Shown: positions 33,701-42,758 of the stretch, piece after piece
Numbering within the stretch: position 1 is the stretch's first letter
Layout of the letters: every line of letters begins with the position of its first letter
The notes under the pieces: model-generated
The model's input: the letters and a program-made list of their open reading frames with translations, nothing else
The model's database searches: none
Told to the model about the DNA's origin: nothing
Position numbers and translations under genes: made by a program
Source of the DNA: Streptomyces sp. CC228A
GTDB lineage: Bacteria; Actinomycetota; Actinomycetes; Streptomycetales; Streptomycetaceae
Direction of reading: 5' to 3'
NCBI RefSeq assembly: GCF_021390935.1
Contig: NZ_JAJPUI010000015.1
Location: 17,348 to 81,347, forward strand
Length of the DNA stretch: 64,000 nucleotides

Positions 33701-36700
33701 GACAGCAAGAAGCTGGCCCGCCCCAAGCGGATGATCGCCCCGACCTCCGCCACGAGCGCCTCAACGTGCACCGCGACTCCATCGACCAAGGGCTGCCGGG
33801 CGCTGGAGTTCGTCTACGCCACCTCAACCACGGCCACAGACCTCGTCTTCGGTGACTTCGCCGGTCAGGTGAAGGAGATCCGCCTGTGGTCCACGGAGCC
33901 CGGCGCGGCTTCGGCCACATCCAAGGCCGTGCAGACGTACGTCTACGACGCAGCCGGCCGGCTGCGCCAGGCGTGGAATCCGCAGATCAGCCCCGCGCTG
34001 AAGACCGAGTACGGCTACGACACAGCGGGCCGGGTCACAGGCCTCACCCCGGCCGGTGAAATTCCCTGGACATTCACCTATGGCAAGGCGGGCAATGCCG
34101 CCACCGCGGGTGACGGCATGCTTCTGAAGGCATCGCGATCCGGTCTGCAGCAAGGCAGCAAGGACATCGAGTCCGGTACCGCGTCCACCTCGATTGTCTA
34201 CGACGTTCCGTTGACCGGAACGAACGCCCCCTACAAGATGGGTTCGGCGGATGTGAAGGCGTGGGGCCAACTGGACTCCCCGACCGACGCAACCGCCGTA
34301 TTCCCTGCCGACTCGGTTCCTGCGTCGCATGACGGCACGGGGCTGACCGCCGCCTCGTACGCGCGCGCCACCGTCACGTACATGGGTGTCTCTGGGCGTT
34401 CGGTGAACACGGCTACTCCGGGCGGGTACATCTCCACCACGGAGTATGATCGCTTCGGCAACACCGTCCGCGGGCTGTCGGCCGCGAACCGGTCCGTGGC
34501 CCTGGGGCTAAGCGCGGCTGACCGCGCCCTCCAGGCCGAACTGGGCATTGCGCAACTTCCCACCGCTGAACGTGCGAACCTGCTGTCCAGCACCTCGGTG
34601 TACAACGCCGCGGGTTCCCGAGAGCTGGAAGAGTTCGGACCGCTCCGCCGCGTCGATCTCACTGCGGATCTGAAGTCCGGCACGACAACACTGGTCGCTG
34701 CTGGCACCTCGGTCACCGCTCGCAGATGGACGGTCAACGAGTACGACGCAGCTCGTCCGACCGACGGCACTGCCAAGACGAAGGACCAGATCACCAAGGT
34801 CACCACAGGCGCTGAGGTGCGCGAGTACCCCGGCGTCCAGGGTGAGGCCAGGGAGACTCAGACGGTCTACGACTGGGCGAAGGGCCTGCCTACCCGGACC
34901 ATCCAAGACCCGGGAGGCCTGGCGATCACGACCATCACCGAGTATGACGCACAGGGGCGCATCGTCAAGCAGCAACTGCCCGGCGCCACCGGCACGGATG
35001 CCGCAACCAGGCTGACAACCTACTGGTCGGCAACAGGTACAGGTGCCTGCCAGGGGCGCCCGGAGTGGGCTGACCTGGTGTGCTCCACCGGCCCCGCCGG
35101 CACCATTACCGGCGGCGGATCAAACCCGGCGCAGCTGCCGACTACCACGACCGAGTACAGCTGGTGGGGCAGCGCGGCCAAGGTATCCGAGAGCGCGAAC
35201 GGCGTTACCCGCACGATCACGTCCACCCAGGACAGCGCTGGCCGCACCACCAAGATGACTGTCACGGGCGGCCTCGGCCAGGCAGTACCAGAGGCGACAA
35301 CCGAGTACGACCCCGTCACGGGTCGCACCGTCAAGACCGTCTCGCCCACGGGCGGAACGATCACCAAGGCGTATGACAAGCTCGGGCGTCAGATGTCCTA
35401 CACCGACGCCGACGGTGGCGTCACCACCACCGAATATGACCTGCTGGACCGTCCAGTCAAGGTCAGCGACACAGTCCCGTCGACAGTCACCTACACCTAC
35501 GACCACACGCTCGAGCCGCGAGGCCTGGCCACCAAGACCACCGACTCCATCGCGGGTGCCTTCCAAGCCACCTACGATGCCGACGGCTCAGTCACCTCGG
35601 AGAAGCTTCCTGGTGGGTACACCCTCACGCAGATAGAGGACACCACCGGCAGCCCGCTGAAGCGCACATACACACGAGACAGCGACGGGACGACCGTCTA
35701 CTCCGACACCGTCACCCAGTCCGTCCATGGCCAGACCACGGCCCACGCCGGATGGTCCGACCAGACTTACGGCTACGACGCCACTGGACGCCTCACCACC
35801 GTCGAAGACACCACCGACACGGTCTGCACGCGACGGACCTACGTCTTCGACAGCCGCGCCAACCGCAAGTCCCTCACCGCGGCCACAGGGATGCCGGGCG
35901 CCGACTGCCCCGCGACCGGAGGCACAACTACGAGCCATGCCTATGACAGCGCCGACCGCCTCGTCGACGCTGGCTACGTCTACGACGGTTTTGGCCGCAC
36001 TACGGCGGCCCCAGGTAACGGCACGATTGGCTATTACGCCAACGGTCTCGCCTACCAGCAGACTGCGAACGGCCAGCGCCAGACCTGGCAGCTTGATGCC
36101 GCCCACCGCTTCCGGTCCTGGAAGGTGGAGACGGGCAGTGGCACTTCCTGGACGCAACAGCAGTCCAAGATCAACCACTACGACAGCGACGGTGACAACC
36201 CACGCTGGATCGTCGAGGACACCACAACCGGTGCGATCGCCCGAAACGTAGCATCGAGCTCTGGGGACCTCGGGGCCGTCACCGGCAAGACCGGGGGCAC
36301 CGTTCTGCAGCTCACGGCTGTCCATGGCGATGTGGCCCTCCAACTCCCGCTGGACGTCTCCAAGGCCCCTGTCGCCTTGGACAGCGACGAGTACGGCAAC
36401 CCTCGCGTGGGTCAAGCCGCGTCCCGCTATGACTGGCTCGGCGCCAAGCAACGCTCCAGCGAGACTCTTACAGGCCTCACCCTCATGGGCGTGCGCCTCT
36501 ACAACCCCGCCACGGGCCGCTTCCTCTCCATGGACCCCATCTACGGGGGCAACGCCAACGCCTACGGCTACCCCGCCGACCCGATCAACCAGTACGACCT
36601 GACAGGTCAGTTCACCGTCTCATGGTGGCGTCCGTGGTGGTCGTCCACCTACTGGGTGCGGATCAACCTCAACAAGCGTGAGACCCGCCGGATGGCCTTC

Positions 36701-36940
36701 GCCGCGGGAGCGGCTGGCGGCATACTCGGCGTCGTCAAGGATTACGTACCTGGCTACTGGAAGCACGTGGTCAACGCAGCACGTGCCTACTCCTGGTACT
36801 TCGCGACCGTTGCTGGTTACGCTGCCGCACGCGGCAGATGCACGACGATCGTCACGGGACTCGTTCGTTGGAACGGCTGGCAGTGGCTGCCTGCGCCACC
36901 GACGATTTGGTCCCGTGGATGCATTAGAGGAAGGTACTGA
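30716..36940 (+). CDS. Secreted RHS/YD-repeat polymorphic-toxin-like protein
   Basis: 2074 residues; ATG behind TAAGGA. An arginine-rich N-terminus and hydrophobic segment ending SSAMA form a signal peptide (about residues 1-43). Next come a DNRLRE-type beta domain (SFITWNTAPVADALVSSAKL, about 360-500), fibronectin-like domains (about 510-710), then many YD repeats (TEYDRFGN, YDTAGRVTG, KAYDKLGRQ) forming the RHS shell, and the RHS core end (GVRLYNPATGRFLSMDPIYG, NAYGYPADPINQYDLTGQF) near residue 1950. The last ~105 residues (WWRPWWSSTYWVRINLNKRE onward) are unrelated to the shell, the position of a variable toxin tip. Codon use is somewhat less GC-biased than in neighbours. Tip activity not recognised. 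Confidence 0.88.
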   Translation: MTHIPSLRGHRRTRLRRGYRYIASSLSLALAVTLLDGTSSAMAESRQVSAAPKKGAVTQAADIPSARVAARLSGKRVEALSERTDTSTTWVNKDGSLTTELTAGPTRFQDPATGRWRDVDVELAAAPDGSVVSKAHPRGLKLAGRTGTKATSLKAAQATPATDLVTLGAGDEQITLQWRGGLPAPKLDGTRATYAEAVPAADVVVEATRTGFEQFVEVKAKPAAGFSYTLPLKTKGLKVTQQADGSVLFTDKKSKKSAVMPAPVMWDATVDKASGEHTRRGKVGMKVVQTKGGVDLVITPDAAFLADPATKYPVTVDPSTSSLGNLFDTYVQQGETVDWSADTELDLGNPGTKNADGTYRIARSFITWNTAPVADALVSSAKLSLWNFHSANYSSTAGCTAEPWEVWTANNASTTSRWTNQPAMVTKMATSTETKGNPSCTADGWINADVTNLVQHWANEKWSYSGMGLRASSETTSLQWKRVNSANAASNVPKLTVTYNYRPRTGTKQEAGAPYFSYGGAYVVNSVTPTLRDTFVDANGDKVNGTFQIFDSASNTQVGNVLVSPWVNSGQVASVTVPAGVLTNGKTYKFRTSPYDGTHYNLGWSEWKTFTVDTSAPSAPTGITSTDYPSTAWVKGAGQAGTFNVTPPAADHQWLEWSLDGVTWTKVTTSGASGAKAITVTPPKDGTHTLQVRSVDKADNKSEAIEYTFHAGPGGFVQPSEGERTARRLPLAAEADSAKYDKVSFSWRRSEADPWVQIPAGHVTSDGTPLTAWPVSMTGGKNAPLVWNTTDTVNPDGTVQIKADFTGPGGTGATQPLSAVVDRNATSATSEQVGPGSLNLLTGDYTLSADDASAFGMSLSRTASSRTPDSGDKQEGQVPIFGKEWVSGVVAEATASDYSHIRRISDTAVAVVDSEDNETHFTANAAKTAWIPEVGSESLTLTGSVTSSFTLSDTKGTVTSFTKPDATATTWQVSSTLLNGLANTTTTVVSEIVTVDSKKLARPKRMIAPTSATSASTCTATPSTKGCRALEFVYATSTTATDLVFGDFAGQVKEIRLWSTEPGAASATSKAVQTYVYDAAGRLRQAWNPQISPALKTEYGYDTAGRVTGLTPAGEIPWTFTYGKAGNAATAGDGMLLKASRSGLQQGSKDIESGTASTSIVYDVPLTGTNAPYKMGSADVKAWGQLDSPTDATAVFPADSVPASHDGTGLTAASYARATVTYMGVSGRSVNTATPGGYISTTEYDRFGNTVRGLSAANRSVALGLSAADRALQAELGIAQLPTAERANLLSSTSVYNAAGSRELEEFGPLRRVDLTADLKSGTTTLVAAGTSVTARRWTVNEYDAARPTDGTAKTKDQITKVTTGAEVREYPGVQGEARETQTVYDWAKGLPTRTIQDPGGLAITTITEYDAQGRIVKQQLPGATGTDAATRLTTYWSATGTGACQGRPEWADLVCSTGPAGTITGGGSNPAQLPTTTTEYSWWGSAAKVSESANGVTRTITSTQDSAGRTTKMTVTGGLGQAVPEATTEYDPVTGRTVKTVSPTGGTITKAYDKLGRQMSYTDADGGVTTTEYDLLDRPVKVSDTVPSTVTYTYDHTLEPRGLATKTTDSIAGAFQATYDADGSVTSEKLPGGYTLTQIEDTTGSPLKRTYTRDSDGTTVYSDTVTQSVHGQTTAHAGWSDQTYGYDATGRLTTVEDTTDTVCTRRTYVFDSRANRKSLTAATGMPGADCPATGGTTTSHAYDSADRLVDAGYVYDGFGRTTAAPGNGTIGYYANGLAYQQTANGQRQTWQLDAAHRFRSWKVETGSGTSWTQQQSKINHYDSDGDNPRWIVEDTTTGAIARNVASSSGDLGAVTGKTGGTVLQLTAVHGDVALQLPLDVSKAPVALDSDEYGNPRVGQAASRYDWLGAKQRSSETLTGLTLMGVRLYNPATGRFLSMDPIYGGNANAYGYPADPINQYDLTGQFTVSWWRPWWSSTYWVRINLNKRETRRMAFAAGAAGGILGVVKDYVPGYWKHVVNAARAYSWYFATVAGYAAARGRCTTIVTGLVRWNGWQWLPAPPTIWSRGCIRGRY

Positions 36941-36942
36941 TC

Positions 36943-37116
36943 GTGCTCATCGTCGAAGTCGGCATGGTCGCCGTCCTCGGCTCCCTGGCCTCGATCTTCG
37001 TGGCCCAAGGGGACAACCTGATGGCGCTGGTCTTTGGCGCGGGGGCACTGACGTTCCTCGCCGACGCGGTGAAACGCGTCTACAACCGGCGTAACTCGGC
37101 AGGGTCGAAGCAATGA
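36943..37116 (+). CDS. 57-residue membrane protein, candidate immunity partner of the RHS protein
   Basis: GTG two bases after the RHS stop codon with GAGGAAGG overlapping the RHS end, so coupled. It reads VLIVEVGMVAVLGSLASIFV, AQGDNLMALVFGAGALTFLA, then a basic tail (DAVKRVYNRRNSAGSKQ): two hydrophobic helices, inside-positive C-terminus. Small membrane immunity proteins follow toxins that act on or at membranes; that role is inferred from position. Confidence 0.6.
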   Translation: MLIVEVGMVAVLGSLASIFVAQGDNLMALVFGAGALTFLADAVKRVYNRRNSAGSKQ

Positions 37117-37138
37117 TCTAGGACATTGATCCGCTGTA

Positions 37139-37169
37139 GAGGGTCCGTCGGCATGGCTGACGGGCCCTC
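37139..37169 (+). terminator. Hairpin after the RHS pair
   Basis: GAGGGTCCGTC and GACGGGCCCTC pair with one G-U, around a 9-base loop, 23 bp after the small membrane gene. No clear T-run. Confidence 0.6.
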
Positions 37170-37199
37170 TCCACGCACTGAGGGGGGAGGCCCCGCCTA

Positions 37200-38370
37200 G
37201 TGTCTCGTGATTCCGTTGGCGTTACTTGATCCTGTGTGGCAGGGTCGCTTGGTGTGGAGCTCTCTGTAGAACAGGCCGCCGTGTTGCGGGAGTTGGTAAA
37301 TAGCCCGGACGTGCCCGCCGACATAGCGACGCGGGGCCGGATCGTGCTGTGGTCGAGCGAAGGCCGTCGCCGCAAGGACATCGCTGAACTGCTTGGCGTA
37401 TCCCTGCCGACGGTGGACCGCTGGAAGCGGCGTTATGTCGAGCTCGGACTGGCTGGGCTGGAAGGCGACCGGCCCGGCGGAGCCCGGGAACAAGTGCCGG
37501 CGCGGGTGCGGGCCCGCGTGATCGCGCTGACGCGCATGACGCCGCCGGACGGCACCGGCCTTTCGCACTGGTCCACGCGCGAGTTGGCGAAGTACCTGAG
37601 GCGGACCGAGAACATCACCGTGTCCTGGCACTACATCGCGCGGATCTGGCGGGAGGAGAACCTGAAGCCGCACCGCTCCGGCACCTTCAAGCTTTCGAAA
37701 GACCCCGCGTTCGCGGCGAAAGTGGCCGATGTGATCGGCTTGTATCTGGCCCCGCCGGGCGGCGCGGTGGTCCTCTCGATCGATGAGAAGACGCAGATCC
37801 AGGCCCTGGACCGGACCCAGCCGGTGCTGCCGGTCGCCTTCGCGGCGAGCGAGAAGCGCACCGCCGACTACGTCCGGCACGGCACCACAAATCTGTTCGC
37901 TGCCCTGAACGTGACCACCGGCGAAGTACTTGGCGAGTGCAAGCCGACCCGGAACGGCAAGGACTTCCTGGCCTTCTTGAAGAAGGCGGTGAAGCCGCAC
38001 GCCGGGAAGGACATCCATGTCGTCCTGGACAACCTCTCCACGCACACCACTCCGGAGGTCAGGGAGTGGCTGGCCAAGAACCCGCACATCCACTTCCATT
38101 TCACCCCCGTCGGCTCCTCGTGGCTGAACCAGATCGAGATCTGGTTCGGAATCCTGACCCGGCAGTCCATCCGCCGCGGCACGTTCTCCAGCGTCAACGT
38201 CCTGATCAAGCAGATCCGTGACTACATCAGCTCCTGGAACGCGACGGCGAAGCCGTTCACCTGGACCGCGACTGCCGGCGAGGTCCTTGCGAAGGTCAAA
38301 CTCGTCGCGACCAACGTGAAGAAACTCGTCAATAACAACTCGAACTGACATGAACAGGATCACGAGACAC
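37200..38370 (+). mobile_element. IS630-family element inserted in a TA dinucleotide
   Basis: 1171 bp, terminal repeats GTGTCTCGTGAT...ATCACGAGACAC, flanked by TA at 37198-37199 and TA at 38371-38372, the family's target duplication. The TA lies inside the CTAG that borders the adjacent IS1182, so this insertion is the younger one. Confidence 0.9.
37236..38348 (+). CDS. IS630-family transposase
   Basis: 370 residues, GTG start. HTH region (RRKDIAELLGVSLPTVDRWK), a second HTH (HWSTRELAKYLRRTENITVS), and DDE motifs: VVLSIDEKTQIQALDRTQ, HVVLDNLSTHTTPEVREW, and GSSWLNQIEIWFGILTRQS. Unlike the 1.6-kb IS630, this belongs to a different subgroup. Intact. Confidence 0.92.
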   Translation: MAGSLGVELSVEQAAVLRELVNSPDVPADIATRGRIVLWSSEGRRRKDIAELLGVSLPTVDRWKRRYVELGLAGLEGDRPGGAREQVPARVRARVIALTRMTPPDGTGLSHWSTRELAKYLRRTENITVSWHYIARIWREENLKPHRSGTFKLSKDPAFAAKVADVIGLYLAPPGGAVVLSIDEKTQIQALDRTQPVLPVAFAASEKRTADYVRHGTTNLFAALNVTTGEVLGECKPTRNGKDFLAFLKKAVKPHAGKDIHVVLDNLSTHTTPEVREWLAKNPHIHFHFTPVGSSWLNQIEIWFGILTRQSIRRGTFSSVNVLIKQIRDYISSWNATAKPFTWTATAGEVLAKVKLVATNVKKLVNNNSN

Positions 38371-38373
38371 TAG

Positions 38374-40080
38374 AAGACTGCTGAAAATGTTGGGTTCTGG
38401 CCTCGCCGCGTCAGCGGCGGGGCCAGACTCGTCTTGTGGTGCAAGGGGAGTGGGTTGGGGAGACGATCGGGCCGGATGTGTGGGAGACCTGCCGGGAGTT
38501 GATCCCGGCTGGGAGTGTCTTCGCGTTCCTGGCCGAGCATCGTGGGCAGCTGTTTCCCGCGGTGATGTTCGAGGACATGTATCCGTCGGCGAACGGCCGT
38601 CCGTCGATGCCTCCGCAGGTCCTGGCCGCGGCGATCACGCTGCAGGCCCTGCATGGGATGTCGGACTTCGAGACGGTCCAGGAATTACGCTGTGACCTGC
38701 GGTGGAAGGCCGCGTGCGGGCTCGGCTTGCACGATATGGCGTTCGATCCTTCGCTGCTGGCCTACTTCCGCCGTCGTCTGGCCCGCTCGGCTTGCCCGAA
38801 CCGGGTCTTCGAGGCGGTGCGCGAGGTCGTGAAGGCCACCGGCGTGCTGAAGGGAAAGCACCGGCGGGCACTGGACTCCACCGTCCTCGATGACGCGGTG
38901 GCCACCCAGGACACCGTCACCCAGCTGATCTCCGCCGTGCGGGCGGTGATCCGTGAGGTCCCCGGCGCCGGACCTGCCGCGGCCGTGCAGTGCACCGCCC
39001 ACGACTACAGCGACCCTGGCAAACCGAGGATCGCCTGGAACGACCGGCAGGCCAGGGCGGACCTGGTGGACGCCCTCGTCGGTGACGCACTGCGGCTGCT
39101 GGGCCACCTGCCCGAACAGGAACTCGGCGAGAAGGCCGCGAACGCGGCCGGCCTGCTGGCCCTGGTCGCAGGCCAGGACGTCGAACCGGCCCAGGAGTCC
39201 GACGGCCGTGACGGACGCTGGCGCATCACCCGGGGGACCGCACCCGACCGCGTGGTTTCCACGGTTGATCCCGAGGCCCGGCACATCCACAAGAACCGGA
39301 CCCGCCACCAGGAGGGCTTCCGTGCGCATGCCGCGTTCGAGCCCGAGGCGGGACTGTTCACCGAGGTCGCTCTCACCGCCGGCAGCGGAGCCGGCAACCA
39401 CGAGGCCGCCGTCGCCCAAGACCTCCTCGCCGACGAGGACCAGGACCTGACCGTCCTCGGTGACACCGCCTACGGAACCGGCGAACTCCGCGAAGCCCTC
39501 GAAGCCGACGGCCACACCCTCGTGATCAAGCCCCCGCCCCTGCGGCAGGCCATCCCCGGCGGCTTCACGACCGACGACTTCCACGTCGACACCCAGGCCG
39601 GCCACGTCACCTGCCCGGCCGGCCACACCAAAGCCCTCGGCCGCCCCCTCTCGGGCGGCAACCGCCAGGCCCAGTTCAAAAAAACTCTGCCTCGATTGCC
39701 CTTTGCGCGAACGCTGCACCAGGTCCAAGACCGGACGCGTCTTCAGCGTCCATCCCCAGTACGACCTCCTCAAAACCGCCCGGGACCAGGCCGCCACCAG
39801 CCAGGAATGGCAGGACGAGTACCGCCGCTGGCGACCACCCGTCGAACGCGCCATCGCCTGGCTCGTCGCCAAAGGCAACCGCCGCGTCCCCTACCGAGGC
39901 GTCCTCAAGAACAACACCTGGCTCCACAACCGGGCAGCCGCCCTCAACCTCCGCCGCCTCATCAACCTCGGACTCACCCACACCGGCACCACCTGGACCC
40001 TCACCCCCACCACCACATAGACCAAAGGGCCGCCCGGCCTACGGCCGGACAGCCCCCCCAACAAGATCTTCATCGGCCTT
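38374..40080 (+). mobile_element. IS1182-family element, copy 1
   Basis: 1707 bp; starts AAGACTGCTGAAAATG and ends with the inverted partner (CATCGGCCTT). It is bordered by CTAG on the right (40081-40084); the left CTAG is split by the IS630 insertion into CTA/G. Two single-base expansions (A7, C7) distinguish it from copy 2. Confidence 0.88.
38436..40020 (+). pseudogene. IS1182-family transposase, copy 1, frameshifted at an A-tract
   Basis: Same protein as 41116-42699 up to about residue 414. At 39677-39683 there are seven A residues where copy 2 has six. The frame shifts there and continues out of register to a stop at 40088, replacing the zinc-like CLDCPLRERC region and the last DDE helix. 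The correct frame is present from 39690 to 40020. Ribosomal or transcriptional slippage on A7 could still give some full-length product. Confidence 0.85.
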
Positions 40081-40084
40081 CTAG

Positions 40085-41049
40085 ATGAATGAGTCCGATG
40101 TCTTCAGTGGTCGTAGGCGATCAGTGATCGCTTGACGGGGGCGTTGGTGGCCCAGTTGTGCCAGATGCCGGCGGCGAGGGCGAGGAGTCGTTGGCCGGTG
40201 CGGGCGAAGACTCCGGCTGGGGTTCTGCCGCCGTGCTGTTCGAGGCTGAGCTGGCCCTTGAGGGTGTCGATGACGGCTTCGATCCACTGCCGGACCCGGG
40301 CGATCTTTCCGTGCCGGGCCGGTTCGTCCTCGCGGTCCGGCCGCACCAGATGAACCCCGAGCCGCTCGGAGCAGAACGCTTCGAACTCCTTCCCGGCGAA
40401 GCCCTTGTCGGCGAGGATCACCTGTCCTTGGCGGACGAGGTGGTGGTCGCGTTCGAGTAGCGCGGCCATCACCTCCCGTTCGCCGATCTTGGGGTTGGCC
40501 AGGCACCAGGTGACGGGCATGCCTTCGGCGGTGGTGACCAGGTAGAGGCGGAAGCCCCAGAAGAAGCGGGAGTGGCTGCGGCAGTAGCCGTACCCGCAGT
40601 GTCCGGCCAGGTCGGAGCGTTTGACGGTCTCGCGGGAGGCCGCGCAGGGCAGCGGGGTGGAGTCGATCAGCCGCAGGTCGTCGTTCCAGGTCGGCACCTG
40701 CCGGGCCAGTGCCTCGATCACGCGGCTGATCAGGGGCCTGCGGCGTTGAGGCGCTTGTTGTAGGCGGACTGCTGGGGCAGGTAGCGGAACAGGTGGCCGA
40801 GGCGGGCGTGGGCGAAGCGGATCCAGTGCCGGGCCGAGGGAGAACCGAGCAGGACCTGGGCGACCGCCAGGCACAGCAGTTCGGCGTCCGTCAGTTTCGG
40901 GGGTCGCCCGATCCGGCGACAAGGCGCCACATGGTCGTCGATGAACACGTACAGTGCCGCCAGAAGGGCGTCCAGGTTTGTCTTCACACACTGACCAACG
41001 GGCGCCCTTCGCCATGGTCGCGACCAGCACGAACATCGGACTCATTCAT
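40085..41049 (-). mobile_element. IS982-family element between two IS1182 copies
   Basis: 965 bp with terminal repeats ATGAATGAGTCCGATGT and its complement. CTAG is present at both outer edges, shared with the IS1182 borders, so the IS1182 copies may have used CTAG sites at the tips of this element. Confidence 0.8.
40104..40987 (-). pseudogene. IS982-family transposase with one frameshift
   Basis: The N-terminal part (MKTNLDALLAALYVFIDDHV, RPPKLTDAELLCLAVAQVLL, YLPQQSAYNKRLNAAGP) ends at a TGA near 40730. The rest (LISRVIEALARQVPTWNDDL, RLIDSTPLPCAASRETVKRS, GYGYCRSHSRFFWGFRLYLV, VILADKGFAGKEFEAF) continues in another frame. A single-base deletion at about 40735 explains it. All DDE motifs survive in the second part. 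Confidence 0.82.
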
Positions 41050-41053
41050 CTAG

Positions 41054-42758
41054 AAGACTGCTGAAAATGTTGGGTTCTGGCCTCGCCGCGTCAGCGGCGG
41101 GGCCAGACTCGTCTTGTGGTGCAAGGGGAGTGGGTTGGGGAGACGATCGGGCCGGATGTGTGGGAGACCTGCCGGGAGTTGATCCCGGCTGGGAGTGTCT
41201 TCGCGTTCCTGGCCGAGCATCGTGGGCAGCTGTTTCCCGCGGTGATGTTCGAGGACATGTATCCGTCGGCGAACGGCCGTCCGTCGATGCCTCCGCAGGT
41301 CCTGGCCGCGGCGATCACGCTGCAGGCCCTGCATGGGATGTCGGACTTCGAGACGGTCCAGGAATTACGCTGTGACCTGCGGTGGAAGGCCGCGTGCGGG
41401 CTCGGCTTGCACGATATGGCGTTCGATCCTTCGCTGCTGGCCTACTTCCGCCGTCGTCTGGCCCGCTCGGCTTGCCCGAACCGGGTCTTCGAGGCGGTGC
41501 GCGAGGTCGTGAAGGCCACCGGCGTGCTGAAGGGAAAGCACCGGCGGGCACTGGACTCCACCGTCCTCGATGACGCGGTGGCCACCCAGGACACCGTCAC
41601 CCAGCTGATCTCCGCCGTGCGGGCGGTGATCCGTGAGGTCCCCGGCGCCGGACCTGCCGCGGCCGTGCAGTGCACCGCCCACGACTACAGCGACCCTGGC
41701 AAACCGAGGATCGCCTGGAACGACCGGCAGGCCAGGGCGGACCTGGTGGACGCCCTCGTCGGTGACGCACTGCGGCTGCTGGGCCACCTGCCCGAACAGG
41801 AACTCGGCGAGAAGGCCGCGAACGCGGCCGGCCTGCTGGCCCTGGTCGCAGGCCAGGACGTCGAACCGGCCCAGGAGTCCGACGGCCGTGACGGACGCTG
41901 GCGCATCACCCGGGGGACCGCACCCGACCGCGTGGTTTCCACGGTTGATCCCGAGGCCCGGCACATCCACAAGAACCGGACCCGCCACCAGGAGGGCTTC
42001 CGTGCGCATGCCGCGTTCGAGCCCGAGGCGGGACTGTTCACCGAGGTCGCTCTCACCGCCGGCAGCGGAGCCGGCAACCACGAGGCCGCCGTCGCCCAAG
42101 ACCTCCTCGCCGACGAGGACCAGGACCTGACCGTCCTCGGTGACACCGCCTACGGAACCGGCGAACTCCGCGAAGCCCTCGAAGCCGACGGCCACACCCT
42201 CGTGATCAAGCCCCCGCCCCTGCGGCAGGCCATCCCCGGCGGCTTCACGACCGACGACTTCCACGTCGACACCCAGGCCGGCCACGTCACCTGCCCGGCC
42301 GGCCACACCAAAGCCCTCGGCCGCCCCCTCTCGGGCGGCAACCGCCAGGCCCAGTTCAAAAAACTCTGCCTCGATTGCCCTTTGCGCGAACGCTGCACCA
42401 GGTCCAAGACCGGACGCGTCTTCAGCGTCCATCCCCAGTACGACCTCCTCAAAACCGCCCGGGACCAGGCCGCCACCAGCCAGGAATGGCAGGACGAGTA
42501 CCGCCGCTGGCGACCACCCGTCGAACGCGCCATCGCCTGGCTCGTCGCCAAAGGCAACCGCCGCGTCCCCTACCGAGGCGTCCTCAAGAACAACACCTGG
42601 CTCCACAACCGGGCAGCCGCCCTCAACCTCCGCCGCCTCATCAACCTCGGACTCACCCACACCGGCACCACCTGGACCCTCACCCCCACCACCACATAGA
42701 CCAAAGGGCCGCCCGGCCTACGGCCGGACAGCCCCCCAACAAGATCTTCATCGGCCTT
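41054..42758 (+). mobile_element. IS1182-family element, copy 2
   Basis: 1705 bp, AAGACTGCTGAAAATG...CATCGGCCTT, with CTAG at 41050-41053 and 42759-42762. Intact transposase gene. Confidence 0.9.
41116..42699 (+). CDS. IS1182-family transposase, copy 2
   Basis: 527 residues, GTG start. DUF772 N-terminus (LFPAVMFEDMYPSANGRPSM, VLAAAITLQALHGMSDFETV), DDE_Tnp_1 core (HRRALDSTVLDDAVATQDTV, HKNRTRHQEGFRAHAAF, DLTVLGDTAYGTGELREAL), a Cys cluster (LCLDCPLRERCTRS) and PPVERAIAWLVAKGNRRVPY carrying the Glu. Intact and probably able to act on copy 1. Confidence 0.92.
   Translation: MVQGEWVGETIGPDVWETCRELIPAGSVFAFLAEHRGQLFPAVMFEDMYPSANGRPSMPPQVLAAAITLQALHGMSDFETVQELRCDLRWKAACGLGLHDMAFDPSLLAYFRRRLARSACPNRVFEAVREVVKATGVLKGKHRRALDSTVLDDAVATQDTVTQLISAVRAVIREVPGAGPAAAVQCTAHDYSDPGKPRIAWNDRQARADLVDALVGDALRLLGHLPEQELGEKAANAAGLLALVAGQDVEPAQESDGRDGRWRITRGTAPDRVVSTVDPEARHIHKNRTRHQEGFRAHAAFEPEAGLFTEVALTAGSGAGNHEAAVAQDLLADEDQDLTVLGDTAYGTGELREALEADGHTLVIKPPPLRQAIPGGFTTDDFHVDTQAGHVTCPAGHTKALGRPLSGGNRQAQFKKLCLDCPLRERCTRSKTGRVFSVHPQYDLLKTARDQAATSQEWQDEYRRWRPPVERAIAWLVAKGNRRVPYRGVLKNNTWLHNRAAALNLRRLINLGLTHTGTTWTLTPTTT

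Noticed and set aside
35000..36600. CRISPR-like spaced repeats in the RHS gene
   Set aside because: The repetitiveness comes from degenerate YD-repeat codons within one reading frame, not from identical DNA repeats.
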